DNA from: Symsagittifera roscoffensis
Lineage: Eukaryota > Xenacoelomorpha > Acoela > Convolutidae
Direction: 5' to 3'
NCBI RefSeq assembly: GCF_963678635.1
Contig: NC_087071.1
Location: 6,029,624-6,093,623, forward strand
Length of the DNA stretch: 64,000 nucleotides
Shown: positions 54,099 through 64,000 of the stretch, in pieces
Layout of the letters: each line of letters begins with the position of its first letter
How positions within the stretch are numbered: position 1 is the first letter of the stretch
Notes under the pieces: model-generated
What the model was told of the DNA's origin: nothing
The model's input: the letters and a program-made list of their open reading frames with translations, nothing else
Database searches by the model: none
Translations under genes and position numbers: made by a program

Positions 54099-56440
54099 CC
54101 GGTTTTTCTCGACATCGGGAAATTTTTTTTCTAATTTTTGATGTCGTCCAAATCAAAAATGAAGGGACTGTAGTATGAAATAGCACTCAACATAGTCCGA
54201 TCATTATTTGTGGCACCTGATTTTGAGTGGAAAACAAAAAGAAGAAACAGAAAACTAAAACACACCCGAATAGAGTTCCTACCCGTTTTCGATGGTTGGA
54301 ATAAAAAACGTAGAAAATTTTCGAAGGTTTTCCAGCAAACATAATTTTTTTGTGTTCGAGAAAATTAAAGATTTTAATTTTTATTTTTTTAGGTTTGAGA
54401 AAATAAGACATTGCAATTCTTTCATGATCAGTTTTCTTGGAATTGAGTATTTTGCCAAGAAATTGAAATCATATATCCACAACCATTTTTTCTTCTATTT
54501 AGCTAGATGTGGGTAATTCCTCACAGTTACTGACTGATGCCACTGGTCCACAATGCAAGATTGGTTAGTTAGTTCGATAGACTACTACCTTTCGATTATG
54601 AACTCAAACATATCCCGAGGAAGAACATTGTCTGGTGGGTTAATTGTTTCGCCATCCGGTTGGTGATGTCGCAAAGTTTTCCAAATCAGACAATACAATT
54701 TTTGTTCCGCAAGTTATGCAATTATTAGGCTTGAACGGACAAGATTGTGAGAAATGACGTCATGTGCGAACCAAATCTGAACGAGAGTTGCGTTATCGCA
54801 AAGAACGTGCATCGAAGAAACTCATCGACGCGTTTAGGTGCAGGAAGTTTTCAATAATTAACTTTCATGGAAAGAATTCAAACAAACAGCCTAGCTAAAG
54901 TCATACTGACAGACATGTTTCCCTCACTTTTCCTTGGTTGGCAAGAGTTTTTAGATGCAAAATTTAAAGCGATCTACTCAAACTTCTCAAATTTTTTCCT
55001 CAAATTCTTGAAATTTTTTATTTCTAAGCTGAACCTAAGCTCCAAAAATTAACTTCATTAGAGTAAAACTAAAAGTTCGAGGCTTGATTTTGGTCTAAAT
55101 ATGCTAGTATAAGCATGCTCACTCGCTTGAAATTAGATAAAAATCAAAAAATTTCAAACCGGTTTTTCTCGACACCGGGAAAAAACTTTTTAGTTTATGA
55201 TATTGTCCGAAGTACAGTTGAAAGGACTGTAGTATGATATATTATTCAACCCAGTCCGATCAATTTTTGTGTTACCTGAGTTTGTGTGGAAAACAAAAAA
55301 AAAGAAACATGATCGGAGTCTGCACTCAAAACTATCGCCGAACTGAAAATTGCGAAAACTGTCATTTAGTTGATCCGTTGAAATTGACCAAGAAACGATG
55401 TCCGGAAGTTTCCAACAATTACCGTTCATGGAAGGAACTCAACTAAACAGCCTAGCCAAAGTCATGTCGGCAGACATGTTTCCCTCACTTTTGTTGGTTG
55501 GCAAGAACTTTTAGACTCAAGTAATCTTTTCGAACTTTAAAGCTATCTTTTCGAACTTCTCAAACATTTTCCTCAATTTCTTGTAATTTTTGATTTCCAT
55601 GATGAAGCTAAAAGCTCCAAAAAATCTAACGTTAAGAGAAAAAAAACTAAAATTTTAATGTTTAGTTTAGGCATAAATAAGCTAATATTATCATGTTCAC
55701 CGGTTTTTCTCGACGACGGGGAATTTTTGTTTTAAGTTTTTATTTCGTCCGAATCACGATTGAAAGGGCTTTTGTATGATATATCACTCAACCCAGTCCA
55801 ATCACTTTTTGTGTTACCTGAGTTTGTGTGGAAAACAAAAAAAAAGAAACAAGATCGGAGTCTGCACTCAAAACTATCGCCGAACTGAAAATTGCGAAAA
55901 CTGTCATTTAGTTGATCCGTTGAAATTGACCAAGAAATGATGTCCGGAAGTTTCCAACAATTACCGTTCATGGAAGGAACTCAAACAAACAGCCTAGCCA
56001 AAGTCATATCGACAGACATGTTTCCCTCACTTTTTTGGTTGGCAAGAGTTTTTAGACTCGAGCAATCTTCTCGAACTTTAAAGCAATCTTTTCGAACTTC
56101 TCAATTTTTTTCCTCAATTTCTTGTAATTTTTGATTTCTATGGTGAAGCCAAAAAGCTCCAAAAACTAACATTATCAGAGGAAAACTAAAATTTCAAGGT
56201 GTAGCTTAGGCATAAATAAGCTAATATAATCATGCTCACCGGTTCTTCTCGACACCGGGGAATTTTTGTTTTGAATATTGATTTCGTCAAATTCACAATT
56301 GAAATGGCTGTAAAATGATATATCACTCGACCCAGGCCAATAATTATTTGTGTTGCCTGACTTAGCATGGAAAACAAAAAGAAGAAACATAAAACTAAAA
56401 TACGCTCGAATACAAAGTTACTCCCCATTTTCGATGGTCG
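54099..56440 (+). repeat. ~540-bp direct repeat, four partial copies
   Basis: The marker CCGGTTTTTCTCGAC (or a one-base variant) occurs at 54099, 55159, 55700 and 56239. Each is followed by GGACTGTAGTATGA-type sequence and TGGAAAACAAAAAGAAG. The last three are 541 and 539 bases apart; the first is separated by a larger block containing the RT fragment. A second marker (ACAAACAGCCTAGC..AAGTCAT) recurs at 54880, 55441 and 55983. Confidence 0.75.
54290..54570 (+). pseudogene. First gypsy RT fragment (duplicate of 56.42-56.69 kb)
   Basis: Reads FAKKLKSYIHNHFF and then NSSQLL-like and DATGPQCKI, the same stretch as the start of the RT fragment at 56540. It covers the region just before and at the first catalytic block, where DLGYAYSQ would be expected, and ends without the downstream RT blocks. 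Confidence 0.5.
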
Positions 56441-56499
56441 GAATAATCACGTGGTAAAAACTTTAATGGTTTTCCAGCAACTATATTATTTATAGATTT

Positions 56500-57160
56500 G
56501 AGAAAAAATCAGATTTCAATCCCCTAATGATCAGTTTTCTTGTCTGAATATGACATGGGATTTGAGTCTTTTGACAAGAAAATGAAATCATATATGCATT
56601 ATCATTTTTTCCTCTACAAGCTAGATTTGGGAAATTCCTCACAGTTGCTAAGTGATGCCACTAGTCCACAATGTAAGTTCAGCATAGTAGGAAAAAGCAA
56701 TACGGGAGCGTATCGTTTTAGAACAGGGTTTTATGGATCAGGGAACACGCCTCAATAGCTCCAGCGGGTTATGGATTCGATGGTCGATTGTTTGCTAGGG
56801 GTGCATGTGAATCTGGAAAACATCCTAATCGCAAACCATGGTTCAAAATAACGCCATTCGCGAGAAATTAGAAAACTCCAAGCAACACCGGTAATGAATG
56901 ATAAAAACCGTGCTATCAGGTGGAGCGAATGAACTATCTTTCCCAAGGAAACTGAGTGGTTCGGGTTTAAGCTACCCGATAAGCGTACACTACCGGTGGA
57001 AACAAAGTAGACTCCATTGTAAATTTAAAAAAAAACAGAAAATATTGCAGATATTAGGTCGTTGATTGGGTCGATTAATCAATTTAACAGGTTTATTCCG
57101 AACTAAGAAGCAACAAAAGAGCCTTTTTGGGTTTAAAAGAAAAAACATCGGCGTTAGATT
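56500..57160 (+). pseudogene. Gypsy reverse transcriptase, fragmented, active-site aspartates changed
   Basis: In order: LYKLDLGNSSQLLSDATSP, corresponding to the first catalytic block (family DLxYAYSQL); FSIVGKSNTGAYRFRTGFYG (56680-56745); QRVMDSMVDCLLGVHV; then NLENILIA (about 56812-56835) where the family has YLDDILIA, so the two active-site Asp have become Glu and Asn. WFGFKL and IRSLIGSINQFNRFIPN (about 57050-57105) are the connection region. Stops and frame shifts intervene. The enzyme is dead. Confidence 0.8.
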
Positions 57161-57570
57161 GTTAAAGAAAATATAAAGAAGGTTTCAAAACGATGAAAAA
57201 CACGGTTAGAGATTTTTTGTAAAAAAACATGATTTGAAGAAAAAAATAATTATTGACGTCACTTGCAAATTAAAATCTGAACGAGAGCTGCGTAATTGGA
57301 AAAAATGTGCAGCGAAAAAACTCATCGATGCGTTTCAGAATGTTTCCCTCGGTTTTATTTGGTTGGCAAGAGTTATTAGACGCAAATTTGAAAGCAACCG
57401 TGACTAAGCAGACTAATATCTGATATGTATCAAACAGATTTCCTGGATCCAAAATTACCACTAAGTTGGGATCCTGTTTATGGAGGATGAAATAATTTTT
57501 CCGCCACAGTTACCGTCACCAGTTATGATGGGATTATCTTAAGGTCACTCGGGCATGTTTCAGACGACAG

Positions 57571-57768
57571 ATGTGGCTAGTAAAAAATTTTGATGGCCGC
57601 ACATGGATCGGCAAACTCAAGTTACCGCTTCGAAATGCAAGAAGTGTATCAAATCGGGTAGTAGTAGCTAATACGGATATAACTTGTTTAGACTCTCACA
57701 GAAGAGCCGAATCAAGATTAACAGTTGAATTTTTTGGGGCCTCTACCACAAAGGCGAGGTGTATTTAA
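57571..57768 (+). other. Coding-like stretch inside the gypsy relic, not assigned
   Basis: 65 codons (FDGRTWIGKLKLPLRNARS) between the RT and integrase remnants; by position it would be RNase H or the integrase N-terminus, but no motif confirms this. Confidence 0.3.
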
Positions 57769-57905
57769 GTTTTGTTTGATTTGTGTTGAAGTTCCCAGCG
57801 GTGCGAGTAACAAAAAGTACAACTGCTGCAGTAATAAGGTTACATTTGGAAATTTTTAAAGGCTATATGCATTTGGAAATTTTTAAAGGCTAAATTTTTA
57901 AAGGA

Positions 57906-58211
57906 TTGATTAGAACCGACCACGAATCGGGAATTGTAGCCAAGTCGATTTTCGATTTTTGTAAACAAAATAAAACTGAATTTGTTTTCGCATCTGTGGA
58001 AAATCACCAAGCCGCGGGCTTATTGAAACTGTGTGTTCGTGTTTTTCGGGAAAAGTTAATGGCATGCTGGTTCCAAAAGCTTAAGCTAGCGCTGAAACAA
58101 TTTTTGAATGAAATTATTCACAATATAAGAACCACCACTCATCAGTCAATGGCTTGTACACCGTTTGAAGGGTATTTTGGTAGAAAACCAGACGGTATAC
58201 GGTTATACTGA
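57906..58211 (+). pseudogene. Gypsy integrase core, C-terminal half
   Basis: A 101-codon frame reading IRTDHESGIVAKSIFDFC, where TDHESG carries the second catalytic Asp (family DNGxxF), then FVFASVENHQAAGLLKLCV, where the ENHQAAG block carries the catalytic Glu position, and on to NIRTTTHQSMACTPFEGYFG with FGRKP, the usual end of the core. The N-terminal zinc finger and first Asp are not legible upstream. The open frame is short and surrounded by decay. Confidence 0.75.
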
Positions 58212-58559
58212 ATGCGTCGGTTAAAATTTGTCTCAGAAAAATTTACGCAAGAACACATTAAGAGCAAAGGTAGGGCAGAATTATGGAAGGCCGGATGCTG
58301 AGTCCACAGGAAGAGTGGGTAAAGAGCAACCACGGCACAAAGCATCGGTGATGGAGGCCTAGAATAAAATTACAAATTTTTCGGAAAATCAATGATCGAG
58401 TAAAATCAGAACCCTACTTTGAAGGACTCAGAGAAAAACTGTAGGTGAAACTGATCATACAGTAATCTTATTCTCGGGAGAAATTGTAGGCAAATCTTAC
58501 ATCTCGATAAGTTTAAGTACACAAGCAAGATCAAAAGTGACATTAGAATTAACTGCATC

Positions 58560-59330
58560 AAAAAGGCTATCATTCATGTTTACATTTGTTACCTTCCAAA
58601 AAAACTTCCTAAACACCGACTGCTTTTTTTTCAAAAAAAGAGACTTGTACGCAAAAAACAAAAGCGTTTCGAAATGCTAAAGCGACTTTTGGCAGGTAAA
58701 AACAATAATGTGCTTACTATTAATCAACAGTTTCCGAATTTTTCTTCAGCTCAGCTATTTTTCATAGAGCATTTCTTTGCCACAAGGTTCGCTCATAGTG
58801 TAGCCTATGATCACTAGCTCAATCTTGTATTTGATTTTCAAACTAGACATGATTTTTGGAAATGACCTATGATTGTAATATACTTTACTTGTCGTCGGTC
58901 CAAGAAAAGATAGTTCAAATTTTTTTCTTTTCAGGCTTAAGGCATAGTTTGTTTTCTGATTTCAATATGTTTTTAAGGTCTCAGAGCACTATCCCATGGT
59001 CATGGGCTAGATTTTTTTCAACATAAATTGAAACAAATTTTTTTGATTCCGGAATTTTACTAGGGTCTGTATAATTTCAGCAAACAGCGGTGGAGCCTTT
59101 TTGTCACCTTATTAGGTTTACTTTAGGTGCGATGAGTATATTTGTACAGCTCTCTCTTTTAACTCTCACTTGTACAACTCTCTCAAATTTCTATAATAAA
59201 TGAATTAGATAAATTGCTCAAATTTGTACTAGTAAAACTGTAAAATTTGAAATAACATCACAGGCTACAATTTTTCACGGGAGTGTACAGCAATCTCAGC
59301 TGTTTGTCTAGTACCACATCTTGTTTGAGC
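58560..59330 (-). repeat. Dispersed ~700-bp repeat, copy 1
   Basis: Shares many stretches in order with 61255-62000, for example GGCTATCATTCATGTTTACAT, CAAAAAACAAA..GTTT, and TTCAGC...TAGTACCACATCTT at the far end. On the minus strand it contains a truncated equivalent of the start of the small gene at 61269 (MNDS...). Confidence 0.6.
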
Positions 59331-59351
59331 GTGTTTCCGTTGTCAATCGGT

Positions 59352-59605
59352 TGCAGACTTGTCCGGACCGGATCTCGACCTACTTGGAAAAAAGCTTTGT
59401 CATCTCCAAATCTTTTAGCTTTCGACTGATATATAAGTGCAAAGAAATAGCTGGTTCACAGATCCCCAGACTACGTCTCTGTCCGGACCGGATATCGACC
59501 CATTTGGAAATAGAAATGCATCGTCATCTCGAAATCTTTTAGCTTTCGGCTTATATATAAGTGCAACCAAATAGCTCGGTCACAAATCCCCAGACTACGT
59601 GATTT
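59352..59605 (+). repeat. Two-copy ~125-bp tandem repeat
   Basis: TGTCCGGACCGGAT(C/A)TCGACC...CCAAATCTTTTAGCTTTCG...ATATATAAGTGCAA...ATCCCCAGACTACG occurs twice, from about 59358 and 59480. Each copy has a TATATAAG box. Confidence 0.8.
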
Positions 59606-59639
59606 TAACTAAAATGGACTCTAAAAATTGAAACTAGAT

Positions 59640-60980
59640 TTATATTAGTGACAATGTTATAAGGGATTCACTGGAGATGGATTGACTCTTTCTTCTCCCT
59701 CAATGACCCATGCTCTGAAATAAATATTTCACTGAATTGAAATAAACCAATAAGAGCATTAAAGCAGGAAAAAGGGTGTGAAAACTAATTCATAGTCATT
59801 GGTCTGAATCCATTGGTCAGAGTCCGGTCTTTTAATACAGCCCTATCCCTGAAAGATAACGTCCCTAATATTTAAATTCCCAGATTCTGAAGCGTTCGGA
59901 GTCGTCCCAAATTTGCCACTGAACCTTCCACTTGACTCAGTCAACAATTCTTCTACCACAAAAGCGTGTCGCGTTCAAATGCGTCTTCTTCTTTTTTTTG
60001 TACGACTTCTTTTCACGTCGCTATTCGATGTTGTGTTTTTTTTTAAATTCAGTTATCATGTGGTAAAACAGAAGTTCAAAATTAATTATCGTAGCCGAAG
60101 TTACTTCACTAAACCTTCAACATTTCACCCAGTCAAACAACCATTAAAATGTGACACCTTAGGGAAAAAGTATAAATTGAATTGAAGCAATTCGATTCAG
60201 ATTGTTGATAATCCAGCCAACCAGATTCAGAAAATTAACAACTGCACAGAATAAACCGGTGTTGAAAGAAACTCAGAAAGATTGACAGAAAATGGGACCA
60301 CAGGTCTTTCAGACACTCATACTAAACTGCGCTTCTGTTCAATTTTGTTATTAATATTGACCAGTACACAGGAAGCGTTCGCCAAGTGTATTACGAGATA
60401 AATTGTCTTTCTAGGAAAAATAACTTCCCTGGGTTTCTCGGTGCAAGTGCTTTAATTAGTTACAGTGCTTTTTTTGGAAAAATCTCAGTGCTAGGAACCC
60501 CGGAACCCTGAACTTCAAAAGATACTGAATGAAAAGAAAAAAAACGCTCAAACTAGTTAATTTTTTATCAGTTTTGTGTCTTCGACCTCGGCGGTCGCCG
60601 TTCCGGGTTTACTTATCGAGCCTGCGTTTTTTATATTAGGTACAGCGGAGTCAATTACCATTACATACTACAGCCCATATCAATAGCCCATGGGACAAGC
60701 GTCAAACTGTCTTGTCGCTTCGGATCCGTGCTGCAGAGTTGTAATGGTTCAAAAACAAAGCGAAAGTGATGGGAGGCGCAACATTGCTATTCAAGAGAGC
60801 TTTCAAACATAATTGCCTCAAGATTTTCCCAATACTTTTTAGACAAGATTGTTCAAATCAGTATAAGACTTATAGTTTAATCTTTGACTAATGTGATCTT
60901 AGATTTCAACACAAAATGACATCACTCATTGCGAGCCAAAGTTATCCTGGTAGGCATTGAATCTTTTTACATATGCAGAT
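59640..60980. other. No gene recognised
   Basis: Reading frame 59913-60185 has no motif. Around 60580-60740 the sequence is GC-richer and includes the small palindrome GACAAG...CTTGTC (60693-60716); no gene could be assigned. Confidence 0.35.
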
Positions 60981-60981
60981 T

Positions 60982-61269
60982 CTAGTTTTCGAATAAATTG
61001 AGATTTTTCGTTATCAAAAGTGAGTTCCGTTCAATTTCTTTGGTTTCAGTTTTCGAAGTTAATTCATATTTTGCTGAACCAAACCAAACATCTAATACAT
61101 TAATATATTTTCCATCATCGTGCTTCAAATAAATTATTTTACTTAAGATAGCTTTTGCTCCTACTGCTGAGGCTAATAAAGCGGGTAAAACTAGTAGGCA
61201 AGCGAAAAAATTATCCAAGCCACCTTTGGCTGCCGGGAGAAAGGCTTGCAAAAATTGGCTATCATTCAT
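60982..61269 (-). CDS. Small protein with one hydrophobic segment, unidentified
   Basis: A 95-codon frame from ATG 61269. After a short polar start (MNDSQFLQAFLPAAKGG) comes a hydrophobic stretch of about 25 residues (NFFACLLVLPALLASAVG) that could be a transmembrane segment or late signal. A charged region follows, with YLKHDDGKYINVLDVWFGS and an acidic/basic tail. The start region lies inside a dispersed repeat; the second repeat copy near 58580 has the same ATG and first codons, then diverges. It may be a small element-encoded protein or a host gene exon. No family recognised. Confidence 0.4.
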   Translation of the reverse strand: MNDSQFLQAFLPAAKGGLDNFFACLLVLPALLASAVGAKAILSKIIYLKHDDGKYINVLDVWFGSAKYELTSKTETKEIERNSLLITKNLNLFEN

Positions 61270-62000
61270 GTTTACATTTATTATTTCATCTTAAAAAAAA
61301 ATTTCGATCGATACTTTCCAAGAAATCACTTTGCAAAAAACAAAGACTTGTAGGTGAAAAGTTTAGGAGCTTCGGCTTGCTAAAACACTTTTTTTGGAGT
61401 TAAAAACAATAATTTGCTTTCAGTTTGTCAAAAAATTCCGAAATCTTCTCCAAATAATCTGTTTTTCAATTAGCAGTTTTTTGCGTCAATATGCGCTTAT
61501 AATGGAGTCTAAGATCACAAGTTTATCCTTGTATTTGACTTTTATTATATACGTAACTATTGGAAATGACTCATGAATGTATTATAACTCGTATTTGTGG
61601 TCGGTTCTAATAAAAAGCTATTATTTTTCTGTTTTCAATTTAGACCGTAAATTTCTTTTGAATTCAAAATTTTTTCAAGGTCTCGGAGCACTTATAGTCG
61701 TCGGCTAGATTTTTATCATCTGAAAACCAAACAATTAATTCGGGTTCAAAAATTTTCACTGGAGACCCTGTAGCTCCAGCAAAAGCCTCGGTGTCACCTT
61801 GTTAGGTTTACTGTAGGCGCAATGAGTATATTCGTACATTCCACTCTATTAACTCTCACTAGTACAACTCTCTCCAACTCCTCTATTAAGCGAATTTTAA
61901 TTAAAATAATTACATATATTTCAAGTAAAACTGAAAAGTTCGAGTTGTTATCGGGCTCTATCTTTTTTCTAAAGAGTGTGCAGTAATTTCAGCTTCTCGT
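61255..62000 (-). repeat. Dispersed ~700-bp repeat, copy 2
   Basis: Partner of 58560-59330 in the same orientation. It supplies the upstream region and first codons of the small gene at 60982-61269, so this gene's promoter is part of the repeat. Confidence 0.6.
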
Positions 62001-62009
62001 GTAGTACCA

Positions 62010-62440
62010 CATCTTTGTCGCTCTGCGAGAGCCTTACCTACAGCATCAAATGGCTCAATTTCTGGAAATCGCTGACTGAGCTTCTAGGCTTTACAAAAGA
62101 AAATAAAATATTCAAACTATTAAGATTTTTTTTGTTGCAAAACTTATCGCCTACAAAAATCTAGTAGTAGATCTGCGACCGATTGACATCGGCAACACAC
62201 TCCAACGCGCGGCAGTTAAAGCTCTCGCAGAGCGACAAACTACCTGAATTTTCCCAAATTTTTTGTCCCTCTGCTAGAGCCTTACCTACCGTCGCAAACC
62301 TACATCTAGTTTTATGAAGGCGATAAGTTTTGCAACACAATCAAAAAAATTTGAATGGTTCGAACAGTTTAGCTTCTCTTGTAAAGCCTAGAAACTCAGT
62401 CAGCGATTTTAAGAAATTGAGCCATTCAATGCTGTTTGAT
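62010..62440. repeat. Inverted repeat (hairpin element)
   Basis: About 62045-62170 (GGCTCAATTTCTGGAAATCGCTG...TTGCAAAACTTATCGCC) is matched by its reverse complement at about 62300-62430 (GGCGATAAGTTTTGCAA...CAGCGATTTTAAGAAATTGAGCC). The phrase GTCGCTCTGCGAGAGC.TTACCTAC occurs at 62018 and again, altered, at 62268, with its inverse (CTCGCAGAGCGACA) at 62223. It has the look of a fold-back or MITE-type element. Confidence 0.7.
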
Positions 62441-62922
62441 TTACAAAAAAGGTCTTTAAGAACTTGGGAAACATTTTCGTCCGGAAAAAATTTCGACCCA
62501 TTTGGATAAATAGCAAAAGTGCTTTGTGCACTCGAACTCAGTTATAAAAGAACTATCGAAGTTTGAATTTGAAATTGATCTGGGTATTTGAATCAGCTCT
62601 TTGTGGATGCTTGGATAATAGTTTGTCATTGTTAATAGGCAGAAAAGATGCAATCTTATCATTCGAAGCGGCCAGCGTTTTTCCTTTTTTTTACATTTAA
62701 CTCATCAATGTTTCGGCTGATTAGCTTCAATCTCTGCTCCAGATCTGTCTTAGGCGGGCTTGGACCTTCGTGAAGGAGTTTAGGCTGTGAAACAGTTTTG
62801 ATTCTTACTTTTTTGTTCATCATAGAACTCAAAGCTGTCGCTTGTTGACGGCCAGTTCTTTAAAGTTGTTCTAGAAAAAAACATGAAAAATGTCTGGAAA
62901 ACCAGCCAATTTTTAACTTTTT

Positions 62923-63122
62923 NNNNNNNNNNNNNNNNNNNNNNNNNNNNNNNNNNNNNNNNNNNNNNNNNNNNNNNNNNNNNNNNNNNNNNNNNNNNNN
63001 NNNNNNNNNNNNNNNNNNNNNNNNNNNNNNNNNNNNNNNNNNNNNNNNNNNNNNNNNNNNNNNNNNNNNNNNNNNNNNNNNNNNNNNNNNNNNNNNNNNN
63101 NNNNNNNNNNNNNNNNNNNNNN
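62923..63122. other. Assembly gap (200 N)
   Basis: A run of exactly 200 N, the usual placeholder for a scaffold gap of unknown size. Any open frame crossing it is meaningless. Confidence 0.99.
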
Positions 63123-63125
63123 AAC

Positions 63126-63739
63126 CTAATTGTAAACACGAGAAACACCTTCTAAATTGTTGAGAGGTCGTCTAGATAGTTTCTGAACTGTTTCTGTACA
63201 TTTTTTGTTCACACGGAAAACGGGTGTCCTGATCGGCAAACTGTTTTTATTCTTTCTGTGACTTGAGCATTTTGTTTTTCTTATCTTCCATACTTCCCAT
63301 GACACAAATGTTTGCAAGTTGATTTTCCATGACGTCGATGATTTTGAATATGCACCACGAATAACCACAACAACATACTTAAGCCTTGCAATGTTGGTTG
63401 ATACAAAAACGTCACGCCAATTGTTAATCTGTAATATGTTTCTTGAAGGTTGTAGCGAGGGACAACTGAAAATTAGTTGTTCGAATGTTTTGCATTCTAA
63501 ATTACATAGAAACATTCGGGGGCATTCTCAAGAAAAAAAACACCGCTTTTCTCGATCTTTAAAAACACCGTACGCAAATTTATAGAAAAATTTTTTTCCC
63601 ATACTTCAAGCATTGAATTTTTCCAAACTTTGCCTGTAAATTTAATCAATTCTTCTTCTGAACAGAGGTGCAGCAAAACACAGTCGGGAAATTGCAGCTC
63701 GATGAAAACTACAGTTTTGTAAGTAGAAATAATAAACAT
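63126..63739 (-). CDS. F-box-associated-like protein, partial or frameshifted
   Basis: Two overlapping minus frames look like one protein. The first (63739-63497) reads VFIELQFPDCVLLHLCSEEE, KFTGKVWKN, ending FLENAPECF. The second (63515-63126) reads CKTFEQLIFSCPSL, ILQINNWRDV, ARLKYVVVVI. The pattern of a short strand, SCPSL, a strand, then (N)xW resembles the FBA/FBA_2-type domains of the large Caenorhabditis F-box families, where the domain binds substrates for SCF ubiquitin ligases. The F-box itself would lie upstream, beyond 63739, and is not seen in the remaining 260 bases. The frame change near 63505 is either an intron or a lesion. The 3' end runs towards the assembly gap. Family assignment by pattern only. 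Confidence 0.35.
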
Positions 63740-64000
63740 CTCGCGATTTTGTCTGTATTGTTATCATTAAACGGCTATTGGTAATGTTTGAAATTAATGC
63801 AAAATCAATCAAATTTTATTTCGATAGAGATGTTCGTATTTCTCACAAGTTTTTGAATTCTTTCGGGAAAATAAATTCTGTGGTAAAAAAATATTTTGAT
63901 TTGGCATATCAGAAGCAAAGAAATCGATAATTTTTAGACTAAAAAGTTTAAGTTGTAGGCATGGTAAGCATACCCCACCATCTAAGATGGGGTGATGTAA

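Larger units (their letters stand above)
54090..58330 (+). mobile_element. Rearranged, decayed Ty3/gypsy retrotransposon with internal repeats
   Basis: The plus strand holds two RT fragments (54290-54570; 56500-57160), a block of ~540-bp direct repeats between them, and an integrase core at 57906-58211. A segment reading KSERELRNWKK/KSERELRYRKE and KKLIDAF occurs both at about 54770 and 57270, which shows that part of the element is duplicated in direct orientation. Frames are short and broken. The RT wording is closely related to the minus-strand gypsy relic at 4.7-8.7 kb. No LTRs identified. Confidence 0.75.

Noticed and set aside
55190-55971. Repeated minus frame (NGNCWKLPDI) at 55190-55429 and 55732-55971
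   Set aside because: Antisense of the ~540-bp repeat in the plus-strand gypsy relic; the repetition is of DNA, not of a gene.
62780-63155. Open frames spanning the N run
   Set aside because: They exist only because undefined bases contain no stop codons.

Overview
The window looks like a piece of a nematode genome, most likely Caenorhabditis or a close relative. It is AT-rich and gene-poor, the few spliced genes have short TTTCAG-type acceptors, there are long poly-G tracts, and there is no bacterial-style gene packing. A 200-base N run (62923-63122) shows it comes from a draft assembly. Almost everything that can be identified is mobile DNA in some stage of decay. All assignments come from reading translations and repeats by eye, with no database search.

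Layout. 1-1.9 kb: a broken, GC-richer open frame with a polypurine tract and possible LTR behind it. 3.4-8.7 kb (minus): a decayed Ty3/gypsy retrotransposon (zinc knuckle, DTG protease, RT with a surviving FVDD, RNase H end, integrase pieces). 10.6-16.4 kb: a tandemly duplicated remnant of a Maverick/Polinton-type element with retroviral-like integrase (minus). 17.5-18.8 kb: exons of an unrecognised, apparently damaged gene (minus). 19.9-27.4 kb: two related genes sharing a four-cysteine module, one probably spliced from three exons with a proline-rich middle; between them are a 208-bp MITE and other repeats. 28.3-31.4 kb (plus): a decayed BEL/Pao retrotransposon. 33.5-50.2 kb: one large element with ~4-kb terminal inverted repeats. 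54-58.3 kb (plus): a rearranged second gypsy element with a ~540-bp tandem repeat inside it. 58.5-62.4 kb: paired and inverted repeats around a small membrane-type reading frame. 63.1-63.7 kb: an F-box-associated-like reading frame (minus).

The most interesting object is the 16.7-kb element at 33495-50241. It begins AGTAG and ends CTACT, and its ends carry a poly-G/poly-C run, a small hairpin and three copies of a ~20-bp subterminal motif. Each inverted repeat carries a two-zinc-finger gene: the right copy looks intact, the left is degenerate. The interior holds a PC4-like ssDNA-binding reading frame, a second unidentified gene, and a near-perfect 1981-bp tandem duplication plus a third diverged copy of an acidic-protein gene. 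All five repeated genes have an array of CCAATCAGA boxes at their upstream side, so they look co-regulated. I found no transposase, integrase or polymerase inside it. It may be a non-autonomous Maverick relative or a family not yet described.
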